Part shown: in pieces, positions 9,537 through 19,095 of the stretch | Layout of the letters: each line of letters starts with the position of its first letter | How positions within the stretch are numbered: the stretch's first letter is position 1 | Assembly: GCA_963711595.1 (NCBI GenBank) | Contig: CAVQER010000001.1 | Coordinates: 1-64,000 of the forward strand | Length of the DNA: 64,000 nucleotides | From: JAUSIF01 sp963711595 | GTDB taxonomy: Bacteria; Pseudomonadota; Alphaproteobacteria; Rhizobiales; Xanthobacteraceae | Reading direction: 5' to 3' | Notes under the pieces: model-generated | The model's input: the letters and a program-made list of their open reading frames with translations, nothing else | Told to the model about the DNA's origin: nothing | Databases searched by the model: none | Position numbers and translations under genes: made by a program

Positions 9537-10707
9537 TCAATCAATTACCAGAGTGACAATCACCAGATTTTCAAATGCACTAAGGCCTTGGGGGAAAAAA
9601 AGGACCTCGACTTCGGTCCAGACCCGGGGGATGGACGGAATGGTCGCGCACGACGCGCGGGCTGGACCCACCCCCGACAGCATGCGGATACAGTCCGCGC
9701 GGTCGAACAGACCTTCGACGTGCCGGTCGAGCGTCGAGCTGAGAACGGCAACCAGCACGGCGGGGCTTCCCACCTGGTAGGCACCGCTGGCGAAATCGAT
9801 TTGCGCGAAGCCGCTATCGGACCCCGTGCTCAACGAGACAGCCGCCGTCACCGTGAAGACGAGGGTGCCAAAGGGCGGGACCAGAAAGAGAGTGTGGCGC
9901 AGGTCATAGCCGCGATAGATTTCGCGGGCGTCGATCGCGCCGACCTCGCTCCAGCCGTACGCCGTCACTCTGAGGCTCGCGACATTCACCAGTTGGTCGG
10001 GTTGCGTGGGAGGCTGGGTCGGCGGCTGGTTCCACCATTCGAGGATGTCCAGTCGCCCGTCAACGGACACACTGGCCATCCGGTCACCAGGGAAGATACC
10101 GCCGCCGACGCCGACATAAGCGTATCCATGAAAGATGGCGTACCCGTCGACATTGATCACCGCGACTTTGTCCTTGGGGTTGCTCCACAGGAAATAGAAC
10201 TTCACGTCGCCGTAAAAGCGTTTCCCTTCTCCGATTTCAAGCACGGAATTTCGCCCAGCTGTTGGACGGGACGATCTCGGAAGCCTCCAGATCGATGCTG
10301 TTCGTCGGCCAGATCAGGAACGGCTGGTTCAGCAGATGATATTCCGCCGATCCGGCGGCCGCAGGGGCCGCCACGACGGCCTTGAGCCCTTTGAGCCGCG
10401 CCGCAGCCTGGGCCTTCAGCACCTTGTGCATCGCGCCGGAGTTCTTCACCGAATCCGCCTTGGCTTTCTTCAACGTGGCAGCGAGCTTCGCGTCGTCTTT
10501 CGCCACCAGAGCGGCGAACTCCCTCACTGTCGCGCGATTTTTCAGCGACGGCAACAACAGCGTCGCGGCCGCGCGGCGGCTGTCGGCGTTCCGGAAACGG
10601 TCGGGTCCGCTTGCTTCAGCGACGCGCACGCTGTCGAGCCGTTTTCCTGCGGCTCCCTTCAGCATCTTCTTGATCTTCCGGATTTTCTGGGCATCGCTCT
10701 TACTCAT
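9537..10707 (-). CDS. unrecognised beta-rich protein with a methyltransferase-derived tail
   Basis: ATG at 10707 follows GGAGG. The first 120 residues are basic and Ala/Lys-rich, a probable coiled coil (KIRKIKKMLKG, AATLKKAKAD). A frame break near 10245 precedes a beta-rich region with YFLWSNPKDKVAVINVDGYA and a Pro-Gln repeat (PPTQPPTQP). The last 50 or so residues begin DRHVEGLFDRADC, which is homologous to the C-terminus of the methyltransferase at 10903-11639. The tail therefore looks captured by recombination. The function is unknown. Confidence 0.5.
9674..9732. repeat. ectopic copy of a methyltransferase 3' end
   Basis: These 59 bp match 10998-11056 at 52 of 59 positions by eye, in the same orientation. 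They encode the HVEGLF(D/S)RAD segment of the methyltransferase. Similarity fades on both sides. Confidence 0.7.
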
Positions 10708-10902
10708 AGGACTTCGCCCTCCGACGCGCAGCGTCTCTCTGAATTTGACCAACTCGCTCGCGATCTGTCGACGTGGTTCAGCTTGGGCTGAGCGGCACAC
10801 GCTGATGGCGGGTCAACGTACCCAGTCTCTGGGGAAGGTGTCAATGCCACCGACGCGGCGGTTCTGCCGCCCGCCAGCTACATCGGCAGCGGGGTTTCGT
10901 CG

Positions 10903-11639
10903 TCAGCTGGTCGGCTTTTTCGCCACGAAGACTTCGTAGGAGCCAGGTTCGAGCTCGGAATGCTCGAAGGGCACGACACGCGCCTGGAACCCCGCCTCCG
11001 ACAGCAGGCGGAGCCAGTCCGCGCGGCTGAACAGACCTTCGACGTGCCGATCGTGCTCGACGCGCACCGCTCCGTCAGGCGTGCGCAGCAGGTACGCATA
11101 GTCGACGAAGTAGGTGGTGTCGGCCGGGTCGGGATCCCACGTCCATTCCAGGTATCGCAGGCCGTGGGTCTGGCCGTCGTGGCCGCCGTGGTCGGTGGAA
11201 GGCCGGAAGTTCTCGCGGACGTGGTCGGGGGCGAAGAGCGCCGCGCCTCCGGGCCTGCAGTGCACGAACGCGGTCTCGATCGCCATGCGCAGATCGGCTT
11301 CGGTGGTCATGTAGCACACGGCATCGTGGACGAAGACCCCGTCGAACTGGCGGCCGAGTCTCACCGTGCGCATGTCGCCCTCGACATGCTCGCATTCGGG
11401 ATTCAGCGCGCGGCTGACCGCCAGCATCCCGGCCGATGGGTCGACGAGGACCATCTCGAAATGCGCCTTCAGATGCGACGCGTTGTTACCGCCGCCGCTG
11501 CCCAGCTCCAGAACGTGCGCGGCGGACGTTCGCACGCGGCGGCCAGCGTGCTGCCGTAAAACGCCGCCTCTTCCTCGTAATCGGCCGGCGACGACAGAAG
11601 CGGCCACCATGACGCGAGCTCTTCGTAGAGCTTTGGCAA
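10903..11639 (-). CDS. class I SAM-dependent methyltransferase, one frame break
   Basis: Motif I is VLELGSGGGNNASHL, followed by LVDPSAGML and EGDMRTVRLG. The family's core is complete, with a C-terminal DRHVEGLFSRADW segment and PFEHSELEPGSYEVFVA at the end. In the N-terminus an indel near 11520 hides the true start. Joined, it reads from a TTG at 11639 (PKLYEELASWWPLLS, then DYEEEA), which is typical of this methyltransferase group. It lies 13 bp after the permease stop, so it is probably co-transcribed with PadR and ADOP. Confidence 0.75.
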
Positions 11640-11652
11640 AATTCACCGAATC

Positions 11653-14324
11653 CTACTCAGTGCGAAGAACCTCTACAGGATCCAGCCGCGCCGCGGCTCG
11701 CGCAGGCAGCAAACACGCGAGGACCGCCACCGAGAGGAGGAACGAGGGCACGGCGACGAACGTCATCGGATCGATTGGATCCACACCGTAGAGCAGGCTG
11801 GCGGCGAAACGCGTGACGGCCAGGCCCGCGAGAAAGCCGACGACGGTACCGATGAAGGCCAGCGCGACGCCCTGTTTCAAGATCATCACCAGGATCTCGC
11901 GCGGCCTTGCCCCGATGGCCAGCCGGATGCCGATTTCTCTACGGCGCCGTGCGACGGCGAAGCTGATGACACCGTAGACGCCGATAGTCGCGATGACGAG
12001 CCCGATGCACCCAGCAACGCCGAGAGCGTCCCGGCCAGACGCGGCATGATCAAGGCATCAGCGAGGTGGCTCTCCATCGTGCGGACGTCGAAGACCGCGA
12101 GCGATGGATCAGCGCGCCGGATTGCTTCCCGCAGTGGCCCGGCATAGCAGATGGCCGCGTCCCTGGTCTTCACGACGAGCGTGACGCCGACTGCGGCTCT
12201 GCGCGGCGGAGTACTCGTTCAGAATCGGCAGATAGATGCATGGATGCGGCTCTTCGCCGATCGTGCGAGACTCGCCGTTGCGACGAGCTCCGACGATCTC
12301 GCAGCTGTCTTGCCATCTCCAAGGACCCGCCGGCCAATCGGCGACTGCTCCGGAAACGCGGCCCGGGCGAAGGCTTCGTTGACGATCGCGACGTTGTCCG
12401 GGCCTGCCCATCGAAACCGAAATCGCGCGCCCGCCAGGAACGAGATCCCCATCGTCGCGAAGAAGTGCGGTCCGATGCTGTAAATGTCGGTACCGACGCG
12501 TGGGCTCTCCGGATCCGCGCTCTTTTCCTCGGACACGAATCTCGAATTATTCATGATGAGAGTCAGCGGGACGCTGGTCGTCAGGGTGGCGGAGTCCACA
12601 CCTGGAACGGCGTGTGCTCTGCTCGAGGATGTCGCGCAGGAGCAGCCGGGATTCCGGATCAGAACGGCGGTCCAGGCCGGGATCGAATGCGAGCAGCAAC
12701 AAATTGCGGTTCGTCAACCCGAGGTCCATCCCTCGCGCCACCTGCAGGCTGCGCAGAAACAGTCCCGTGCAGAGCAGCAGCAAGGTGCAAATGGCCACCT
12801 GCGCCACCACAAGGCCGTTGCGGAGGCCGAACCGATCGACTGCGGCGCGGCCGCGCTCGTCAGCCTTCAAGTCGGTCACCAGATCCGATCTCGTAGCCCG
12901 CAGGGCAGGCACCAGACCGAAGACGACGCCCGTCACGGTTGACAGTGCCATGCAGAAGAGCAGGACCCGGTAGTCGAGCGAAATCGAGAGATCCAAGGGC
13001 CACCCGAGCGGAACCCGGAGGAGACCCGATCATCGACGATCCATAGGCCGCGATGAGCCAGCCTCCAACACCACCGAGCAGCGCCAGCAGCAGGCTCTCG
13101 GTCATGAGTTGGCGCAGCAGACGGCCGCGGCTGGCTCCCAGAGCCATCCTCGCCGCGATTTCCCGCTTCCTCGCCGACGCCCGTCCGAGAGGAGATTGGC
13201 CACGTTCGCGCACGCCGTCAGCAGGACGAGCACGGTGGCGCCCAGCAAGAGCGAAAACAACGTCAGCGCCATCTGGCGCATTTCAGCATCGATCTGCCCG
13301 GCTTGTTCGACGTGGAAGCCGCGGGATGCCGGAGCGGCGCCAAAGGTCGAGTTCAGCCTGTCCGCGATCGAGATTCACTTCGACGAGCGCCTCTTGCGCG
13401 TCGACGCCAGGGCGTAGTCTGGCGACAGCCGCCCACGAATGACGCTGCCGGTTCTCCGTCATCGGCCCCTGGCGAGCCTCCAGCTCATCGATCATCGAGA
13501 ACGGTATCCAGAACTCCGAAAAGAAACCCTTTTCCGTGCCGCGGAAGCCGGCCGCCGGTGACGCCAATCACCGTCGCCGGGCGCCCGTTTATCGTCACGG
13601 TTCGGCCGGCGATGCCCGGATCGCCTTGGAACCGTGCTTGCCACAGATGATGGCTCAGCACGACCACGCGGGTTTCTCCGCGTCTGTCGTCGGAGCTCGC
13701 ATCGAAACCACGGCCGACAGCGAACCTGGGTCTCACTACGGCGAAGTAGTTCGCAGTGACGAGCGCTCCCCACTGGCGGTGAGGATCACCCTGCGACCCG
13801 ATGGACGCCGGCAGCAGGTCGATGGACCCTGCGATGCCCTCGAAGGCACGGGCCTCGCGCAGGTCTCGAAAGTCGGGATACGACAGCTGGTTCCACTGAC
13901 CCGTACGCCGATCGTGCTCGGAGAGCGTCATCAGGCGGTCGGGCGCATCGACGGGCAGCGGCTGAAACAGCGCGAAGTTGAGGATGGCGAAGATCACCGA
14001 GCACGCGCCGACCCCGACCGCCGAGGATCCCACCACGATCGCCGCAAAACCCGGAGCACGGCGGATCGTGCGCAGCGCATAGCGGACATCCTGAAGAAAT
14101 GCATCGAGCGACGGTGTTCCCCACATCGCGCGGACCTCCTCGGTAATCAGCGTCCTGTTCCCAAAAGCCCGGGCGGCAGCGTAGCGCGCCTCGTCCGCCG
14201 CCATCCCGGCGTCCTGCTGCTCCTCCGTCTCGAGCTCCAGATGTGCGCGGATCTCGCGGTCGATGTCTCGATCGCGCTCGTCCCGCGTCAACCGCCGCAC
14301 CCCGAACCAGTGCCGCGAACGCAT
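11653..14324 (-). CDS. ADOP family MacB/FtsX-type permease, at least six frame breaks
   Basis: The N-terminus has the DREIRAHLELETEE region that marks Acidobacterial duplicated orphaned permeases. Next come TM1 (residues about 95-120), a periplasmic core, and an FtsX core with KREIAARMALGASRGRLLRQ. The second half repeats this layout and ends AARLDPVEVLRTE. Total length is about 890 codons, normal for the family. The frame is broken near 13560, 13250, 12950, 12600, 12200 and 11900. ADOPs lack their own ATPase and are thought to act in macrolide- or peptide-type export or signalling. Only the PadR partner is adjacent. Confidence 0.85.
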
Positions 14325-14325
14325 G

Positions 14326-14677
14326 TCATGTCTCCTCAGCCGGCGACATGATCCGGGCGATCGCGTCGGCCAGCTGCTTCCACTTGGACGCTTCTCGCGC
14401 GAGCTGTTTTCGACCGGCTGGCGTCAGCCGGTAGTACTTGAACTCGCGATTACCGCCCTTCGCGGTTTCCCAATCAGCTCACCCAGCCTTTCCGTTCCAG
14501 CCGGTGAAGCGCGGGGTACAGAGAACCGTGCTCGACCTGCAGCACCTCGTCGGTCGTCCGTTGGATGTGCTTCGCGATCTCGTGGCCATGGGCCGGTCCC
14601 GGGCGCAGTGTTCTGAGCACCAGCATGTCGAGCGTGCCCTGGAGAAGACCGACTCGGGCGGATGCGTTCTTCGGCAT
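14326..14677 (-). CDS. PadR family transcriptional regulator, one frame break
   Basis: A winged-helix repressor of about 115 residues: LLQGTLDMLVLRTL, then HGHEIAKHIQ and VEHGSLYPALHRLERKGWV, the classic PadR text. After one indel near 14475 come FKYYRLTPAGRKQL and a C-terminal dimerisation helix. The stop is one base from the ADOP start, so the pair is one operon. PadR genes in front of ADOPs are a recurrent Acidobacteriota arrangement, and the regulator is expected to repress its own operon until a ligand binds. Candidate operator sites lie directly upstream. Confidence 0.85.
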
Positions 14678-14681
14678 TGAC

Positions 14682-14730
14682 GGTAGGCATTCTACCATCG
14701 CTGAGCCGTGAGGGTAGACATTCGACTATC
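14682..14730 (-). promoter_or_regulatory. candidate PadR operator pair
   Basis: A perfect GGTAG-N5-CTACC site lies at 14682-14696, five bases before the PadR start codon. A second, imperfect copy (GGTAGACATTCGACTATC) lies at 14713-14730, 31 bp away or about three helical turns. Binding here would cover the ribosome site and promoter. Confidence 0.5.
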
Positions 14731-14762
14731 GACTGTGAAAAGACCTTGGAAATGCGGGAGAT

Positions 14763-14784
14763 TTGGAAATTTACAAATTTCCAA
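14763..14784. terminator. AT-rich perfect hairpin
   Basis: A 22-bp perfect inverted repeat, arms TTGGAAATTT and AAATTTCCAA around AC, lies 15 bp past the DUF1003 stop. It stands out in GC-rich surroundings. It may terminate the minus-strand gene or be a protein-binding site near the PadR promoter. Confidence 0.45.
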
Positions 14785-14798
14785 GTCTCTGTAACCGC

Positions 14799-15347
14799 TC
14801 ACTCGTCCGGTAAATGCTCTTTCAGCGCGGACGCCAGCTTGTGTATGTCAGTTTCCTTGAGCAACTGCCGTATCCGCTCGTTGGGGATCTCGACGTCGAC
14901 CTCATGCTTGGCGCAGAGCGCCTGAAGCATATGGAGCATCGCGGTGAGCTCCTGTTCGGCGAGCAGGTTGACTTGCAGGTCGAGATGGGCGCGCTTGTCG
15001 GCTTGACGGTTCATCCGATTCTGCGACATGAGGAGGAAGACGGAGAGAAATATCGCCTCGAGAGAGACCACGAGTGTCAAGAAACTGAACGGAAACGGGT
15101 CGAACGGCCGGACAGCTGACACGTGCCCTGTATTCACGAGAATCCAGCCGACGAACCAGGCCAGGTGAACAGCGGCAAACGGCGCGCTCCCGGTCAGGCG
15201 GCTGATCGTGTCACTCAGGCGGTCCGCCGCCGTTCGCTCGTGAAGCGCGGCGCGTTCCAACTCGGCGATCGCGCTGATGTTTCGTTCTGCGGGGTTCGCT
15301 CGGGCTGGCGCCGGCTCCTGTCCAGGGGCGGGAGAAGCGGTCGGCAT
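14799..15347 (-). CDS. DUF1003 membrane protein
   Basis: An intact 182-residue inner-membrane protein. A Pro/Ala-rich N-terminus is followed by two adjacent membrane helices (APFAAVHLAWFVGWILVNTG and FLTLVVSLEAIFLSVFLLM) and the RMNRQADKRAHLDLQVNLLAEQE motif of the family. The C-terminal 60 residues form an amphipathic helical region with a Cys. The function of DUF1003 proteins is not established; they are often in stress or envelope contexts. It is one of the few unbroken genes in the left part. No partner gene is obvious. Confidence 0.85.
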   Translation of the reverse strand: MPTASPAPGQEPAPARANPAERNISAIAELERAALHERTAADRLSDTISRLTGSAPFAAVHLAWFVGWILVNTGHVSAVRPFDPFPFSFLTLVVSLEAIFLSVFLLMSQNRMNRQADKRAHLDLQVNLLAEQELTAMLHMLQALCAKHEVDVEIPNERIRQLLKETDIHKLASALKEHLPDE

Positions 15348-15621
15348 TACGATGCTACGCCTCGTGCAGCTCCCCTGTTTCGTTCACCGGGACGTCGCCC
15401 ACAGGGATCGTTCAGGGGCGGGCCGTTCTGCTTCTGGGTCCAAAGCGCGCGCGGCATGTTCGGACCTCCCGAATCCGGGGCAGGCGTTGCTGTGAGCCGC
15501 GACGATAGCTGCCGGCTCGAGGGGTGATGATACACGCCAACAATCACCAGCGCGAAGCGCTCACGATGTCGGGCCATATCTGACGCGGAGGGAAGAACCG
15601 ACGTTTACACCGGCTGGTGGG

Positions 15622-17772
15622 TCAGAATCGAACGCGCAGGCCGCCGTTGATGTTGCGGCCTTCGAGCGGTGCCCACGCATCGACGGTCCATCGACCGTCC
15701 GCCGCTCGGGTGGGGCGAAGCAGCGGATCCCAGCGCGTCTGCCGCACACCGGTCAGGTTCTCTCCGTTGACAAACAGCCGGACGCGCCCGAACTGCTTCT
15801 CCGCCAGGAGCCCGAGAATCATGTAGGGCTCGCTGACAGCTCGATACGGGTTCTCTTCCAGGCTCTGCCGCCCGGTGTAGTACCACTCGATCCCGACGCG
15901 CCCGACGTCCTCCTTCTCCCACATCCCGACGATTCCGGCGCTGTGGCGCGGCGTCAGCGGAACGTCCTCCTCAATCGCATCGACGGTCTCGCGCGCTCGC
16001 ACGTAGGTGTACGTCGCGGTCACGGAGAATGGCTCCCGGCGCAGCGTTCCCAGGAGTTCAAGCCCGACGTTCGTCGTCGGGTCCGGCAAGGTGCTGAGGA
16101 CGTACGACGGCGATCGCTCCACGTGCATCGGGTCGTTGATGCGGGATGCGAACAGCGTCGCCGTGTACGACAGCGGGCCGTCGGTACGAGACAGGTCGAA
16201 CGATGCGCTCAAGCCCGCGCTCGGCCTCGAGCGGCTGCTGGATCGTCAACCGCGTCAGGCCGGCGGCTTCCGTTTCTTCGGTGATGGGCGTGGGCCCGAA
16301 GAAGCCGGTTCCAACCGACAGTCTGCTGGTCCAGCGTCCGGCGCGCGCCAGCGCCGACACGCGAGGACTGAAGAAGGTGCCGTACTCGCTGTGGACGTCC
16401 ACGCCGGCCACTCGACGACAGCGACAACGCCGGCGTGACGTTGACGTCGTACTGGACGAATGCGCCTGGCACGGTGAAGGTGTAGTCGAACTGCGGCACA
16501 TCGCGCGGCGTGTAGGCGTCGCGTTCGATCGCGAGCCCGGCAACCCACGTCTGGCGGCCCGCGGTTCCACGAACGGCCACTTCCCCGAAGGCGGTATCGT
16601 GCCGATCGCGCTCCAGGACTTCGCCAAACTGATGATCGTGGCTCTGGCGCGCGACCGCCGCGCGAGCGGTCACCACGTATCGCCCCTTGACGAGGAACTG
16701 GCCGACCGCGCCGGCGTCGTACCGTCGCGTCTCGAGCGCTTCGACGTACGGCTGGCCCGTGGCCGCGAGCACCTGGCCGTCCGGCGTGCCGCCGTTGCGG
16801 TCCTCGTAGGTGAAGCCCGTCGTCGCGAAGAACGTCCGGCCGTTTCCCCCGTCCCAGAACAGCCGCGGACGCACGACCGCTCGCTTGTAGCCCGGCAGAT
16901 CCGCCCACGCATCGTCGTTCACGTCGGTCGTCTCCTGCCAGTGGCCGCCACCCAGCAACGAGGCACTCCAGCCGCGCGAGAGAGGCGCGGACAGAAAGGT
17001 GACCGCGTCCGTCGCCCCGCGCGTCGAGCGATTCAGCAGGAACTCCTGTGCTGGCTCACCAGCGGGACGTCGCGAGAGCAGATTGATGACGCCGCCCATC
17101 GCGCCGGCTCCGTACAGCGCCGACGCCACGCCCTTGATGACTTCGACCTGCCCGAGATCCATCGGCGGGATCTGCAGCAGCCCGAGCCCGCCGACGTCAC
17201 CGAAGAGCGGCAGTCCGTCCGACAGGACCCGCGTGTACCGGCCGCGCATGCCTTGAATCCGCACGCTGGCCGCGCCGAGCGACGGCGACGTCGCCTGCAC
17301 GCGCATGCCGCCCATTTCGTTCAGCATCATGACGATGTCGCCGGGCGTCATGAGCATCTTCTCTTCGATCTCTTCGCGCGCCAGCACTTCGACGCGCATC
17401 GGCTGATCTTCGAGGCGCTTGTCGGTCCGCGTCGACGCCACGACCGTCACCGTCTCCTCGACGGTCGGCTGTGGCTGCAACTCCACCACAACCTCTTGCA
17501 CGGCACCGGCCGCAACCTGCACGGATGCGGTCGCGGGAGCGAAGCCCGTCTTCACGACGGTGACTTCGACCGTGCCCGGGAGCTGCGGTGACGGTCGTCG
17601 TTCCGGACGCGTCGGTGCGATGGGTCGTACCGGCGACGACCACTTCCGCATCCTCGACCGGCTTCTCCGCGGCGCGGACCTGGACGCGAATCGTCGCCGT
17701 TTGATTCTGGGCTGCGAGCGTTGACGCCTGAAAGCACAGAAACACACTGATCGCGAGTAGCAGCGAGCGCAT
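15622..17772 (-). CDS. TonB-dependent receptor, three frame breaks
   Basis: ATG at 17772 gives a signal peptide (LLLAISVFLCFQASTLAAQ). Then comes a carboxypeptidase-regulatory-like domain (residues about 25-100), a plug domain (VEVLAREEI, MRVQATSPSLGAASVRIQGMRGRYTRVLSDGLP, VEVIKGVASALYGAGAMGGVIN) and a beta-barrel ending in RVRF, a proper barrel-closing strand. Frame breaks fall near 17575, 16410 and 16210, and the 2151-base span stays divisible by three. It resembles receptors for organic or metal chelates. No ligand or TonB/ExbB partner is visible. It transcribes leftward from the suspected junction. Confidence 0.85.
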
Positions 17773-18063
17773 AGATCTCTCCGCGGGGCGCCTGAACGCG
17801 CCCGTCCTTCGGTTCCGTGAGCCGGTTGAAGTCTCGGAAATGTTAGGAGCGCGGAGGGTGTTCCAGCGGGTCTGGCGGCGCGTCGAGGTGATTGGGCACG
17901 GGAAATACCTGGCGGACGGTGGTCGCTTCCTGGCGCACGCCGGTTTCTGTATCGAGCCGCAATATTTTCCCGACGCGCCGAACCAGTCGGGCTTTGCCGT
18001 ACCGCGGATCGATGAGCGCGGCGAGTATCGCGAGGTGGTCGAGTACACGTTGGGCTGAAATCT
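17773..18063. other. suspected junction zone, no clear gene
   Basis: The first 70 bases are the TonB receptor leader. From about 17843 to 18060 both strands have an open frame with plausible codon use: plus strand ending VEYTLG at 18058, minus strand ending EHPPRS at 17843. Neither has a convincing start or a family I recognise. The switch from Acidobacteriota-like to Alphaproteobacteria-like content occurs within or beside this stretch. Confidence 0.4.
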
Positions 18064-18064
18064 T

Positions 18065-18152
18065 GTCATGGCCGGGCTTGTCCCGGCCATCCACGTCTTA
18101 AAGCTTCTCCGCGCCGCAAGGCGTGGATGCCCGCGACAAGCGCGGGCATGAC
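18065..18152. repeat. Hyphomicrobiales mosaic palindromic repeat
   Basis: An inverted element (GTCATGGCCGGGCTTGTCC...) at 18065-18097 faces a second inverted block at 18122-18152 (GGATGCCCGCGACAAGCGC...). The same sequence types recur near 40311, 44988 and 49758. Such extragenic repeats are common in Bradyrhizobium-like genomes. Confidence 0.75.
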
Positions 18153-18174
18153 GTGATTGCTCTTCGAACTCGCA

Positions 18175-19047
18175 CTAGCCCCCAAACGCGTGAACCGGGT
18201 GCCCCACGAAGTCGGTTTGGACGGCGAGCAACCCGCCGGAAAACGGCTGAGCGCGCAAGTCTGCGTCGCTCAACTTCTGAGCGGCCGAGGTAACGAACAA
18301 CGTCTTCATATCGGCACCGCCGAACGTCGGCATGGTCGGCTGCAACACGGGCAACGCGATCTCGCGATCGACAGTACCGTCGGAGAGAAGGCGCAGCAGT
18401 TTCGATCCCCCATACATCGCGGGCCAGTAGCCGCCCTTGTTATCCATGGCGGCGCCATCCACGCCGCCGGTCGCAGGGCGATCGAAACGGAAAAACGCTT
18501 GCTCGGCGCCGCGCTTGCCCGTCGCCGGATCGAACGCATAGCGCCACACGACGTTCGCACGTGTGTCGGTATGAAGCATTGCCTTGTCGTCCGGACTCCA
18601 CGCGAGGCCGTTCGGAATTCTGAAGCCGCTGCTGATCTTTGTCACCGTCAGGTCGGGATCGATCCGGTAGAAATTTCCGGTCGGCTCACCCGCCTGGCTC
18701 ACGTTCATCGTGCCGACCCAGAGTCGACCCGCCGCGTCGCACTTACCGTCATTGGCCCGGTTTTCCGGATGGTCGGCTTCGAGCGAGACGAGGAGATCAA
18801 GCGCCCCGGATTTCAGGTCGCAACCGTAGAGGCCGTCCTCCAGGGCGACGACCAACCCACCTTTCTTCCGCAATGCAATCATTCCCGGGCGGCTGGGCAA
18901 ATCGATCGACGCGGTCGTGCGCGTGTCGGGTGCCGTACGATGCAGCTTCCTGCCCTGGATATCGATCCAGTAGACGACGTTCTCCGCCGGCGACCAGATA
19001 GGACATTCGCCAAGCTCGGCCCGTATGTCAGTCACGCACGTAATCAT
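18175..19047 (-). CDS. SMP-30/gluconolactonase family lactonase
   Basis: A six-bladed beta-propeller hydrolase that opens sugar or aldono-lactones in the cytoplasm. The metal ligands fit the family: Glu14 (LGECPIW), Asn99 (RANDGKCD), Asn146 (PNGLAWSP) and Asp197 (GGVDGAAMD). ATG at 19047 follows an AGG and is preferred over the GTG at 19065. It lies 48 bp after a periplasmic binding-protein gene and is probably co-transcribed with it, which suggests uptake and lactone hydrolysis of a related compound. The gene is intact. Confidence 0.85.
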   Translation of the reverse strand: MITCVTDIRAELGECPIWSPAENVVYWIDIQGRKLHRTAPDTRTTASIDLPSRPGMIALRKKGGLVVALEDGLYGCDLKSGALDLLVSLEADHPENRANDGKCDAAGRLWVGTMNVSQAGEPTGNFYRIDPDLTVTKISSGFRIPNGLAWSPDDKAMLHTDTRANVVWRYAFDPATGKRGAEQAFFRFDRPATGGVDGAAMDNKGGYWPAMYGGSKLLRLLSDGTVDREIALPVLQPTMPTFGGADMKTLFVTSAAQKLSDADLRAQPFSGGLLAVQTDFVGHPVHAFGG

Positions 19048-19095
19048 CGTCGATGACCTGCACAAACGACTCTGGAAAGCATCAGGCCAACGACC

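Noticed and set aside
15348..15577. short minus-strand frame next to DUF1003
   Set aside because: No ribosome site or family; composition is Pro/Arg-rich.
18065..18152. CRISPR-like array
   Set aside because: Only two inverted half-sites, no regular spacers and no cas genes; it is an extragenic palindromic repeat.
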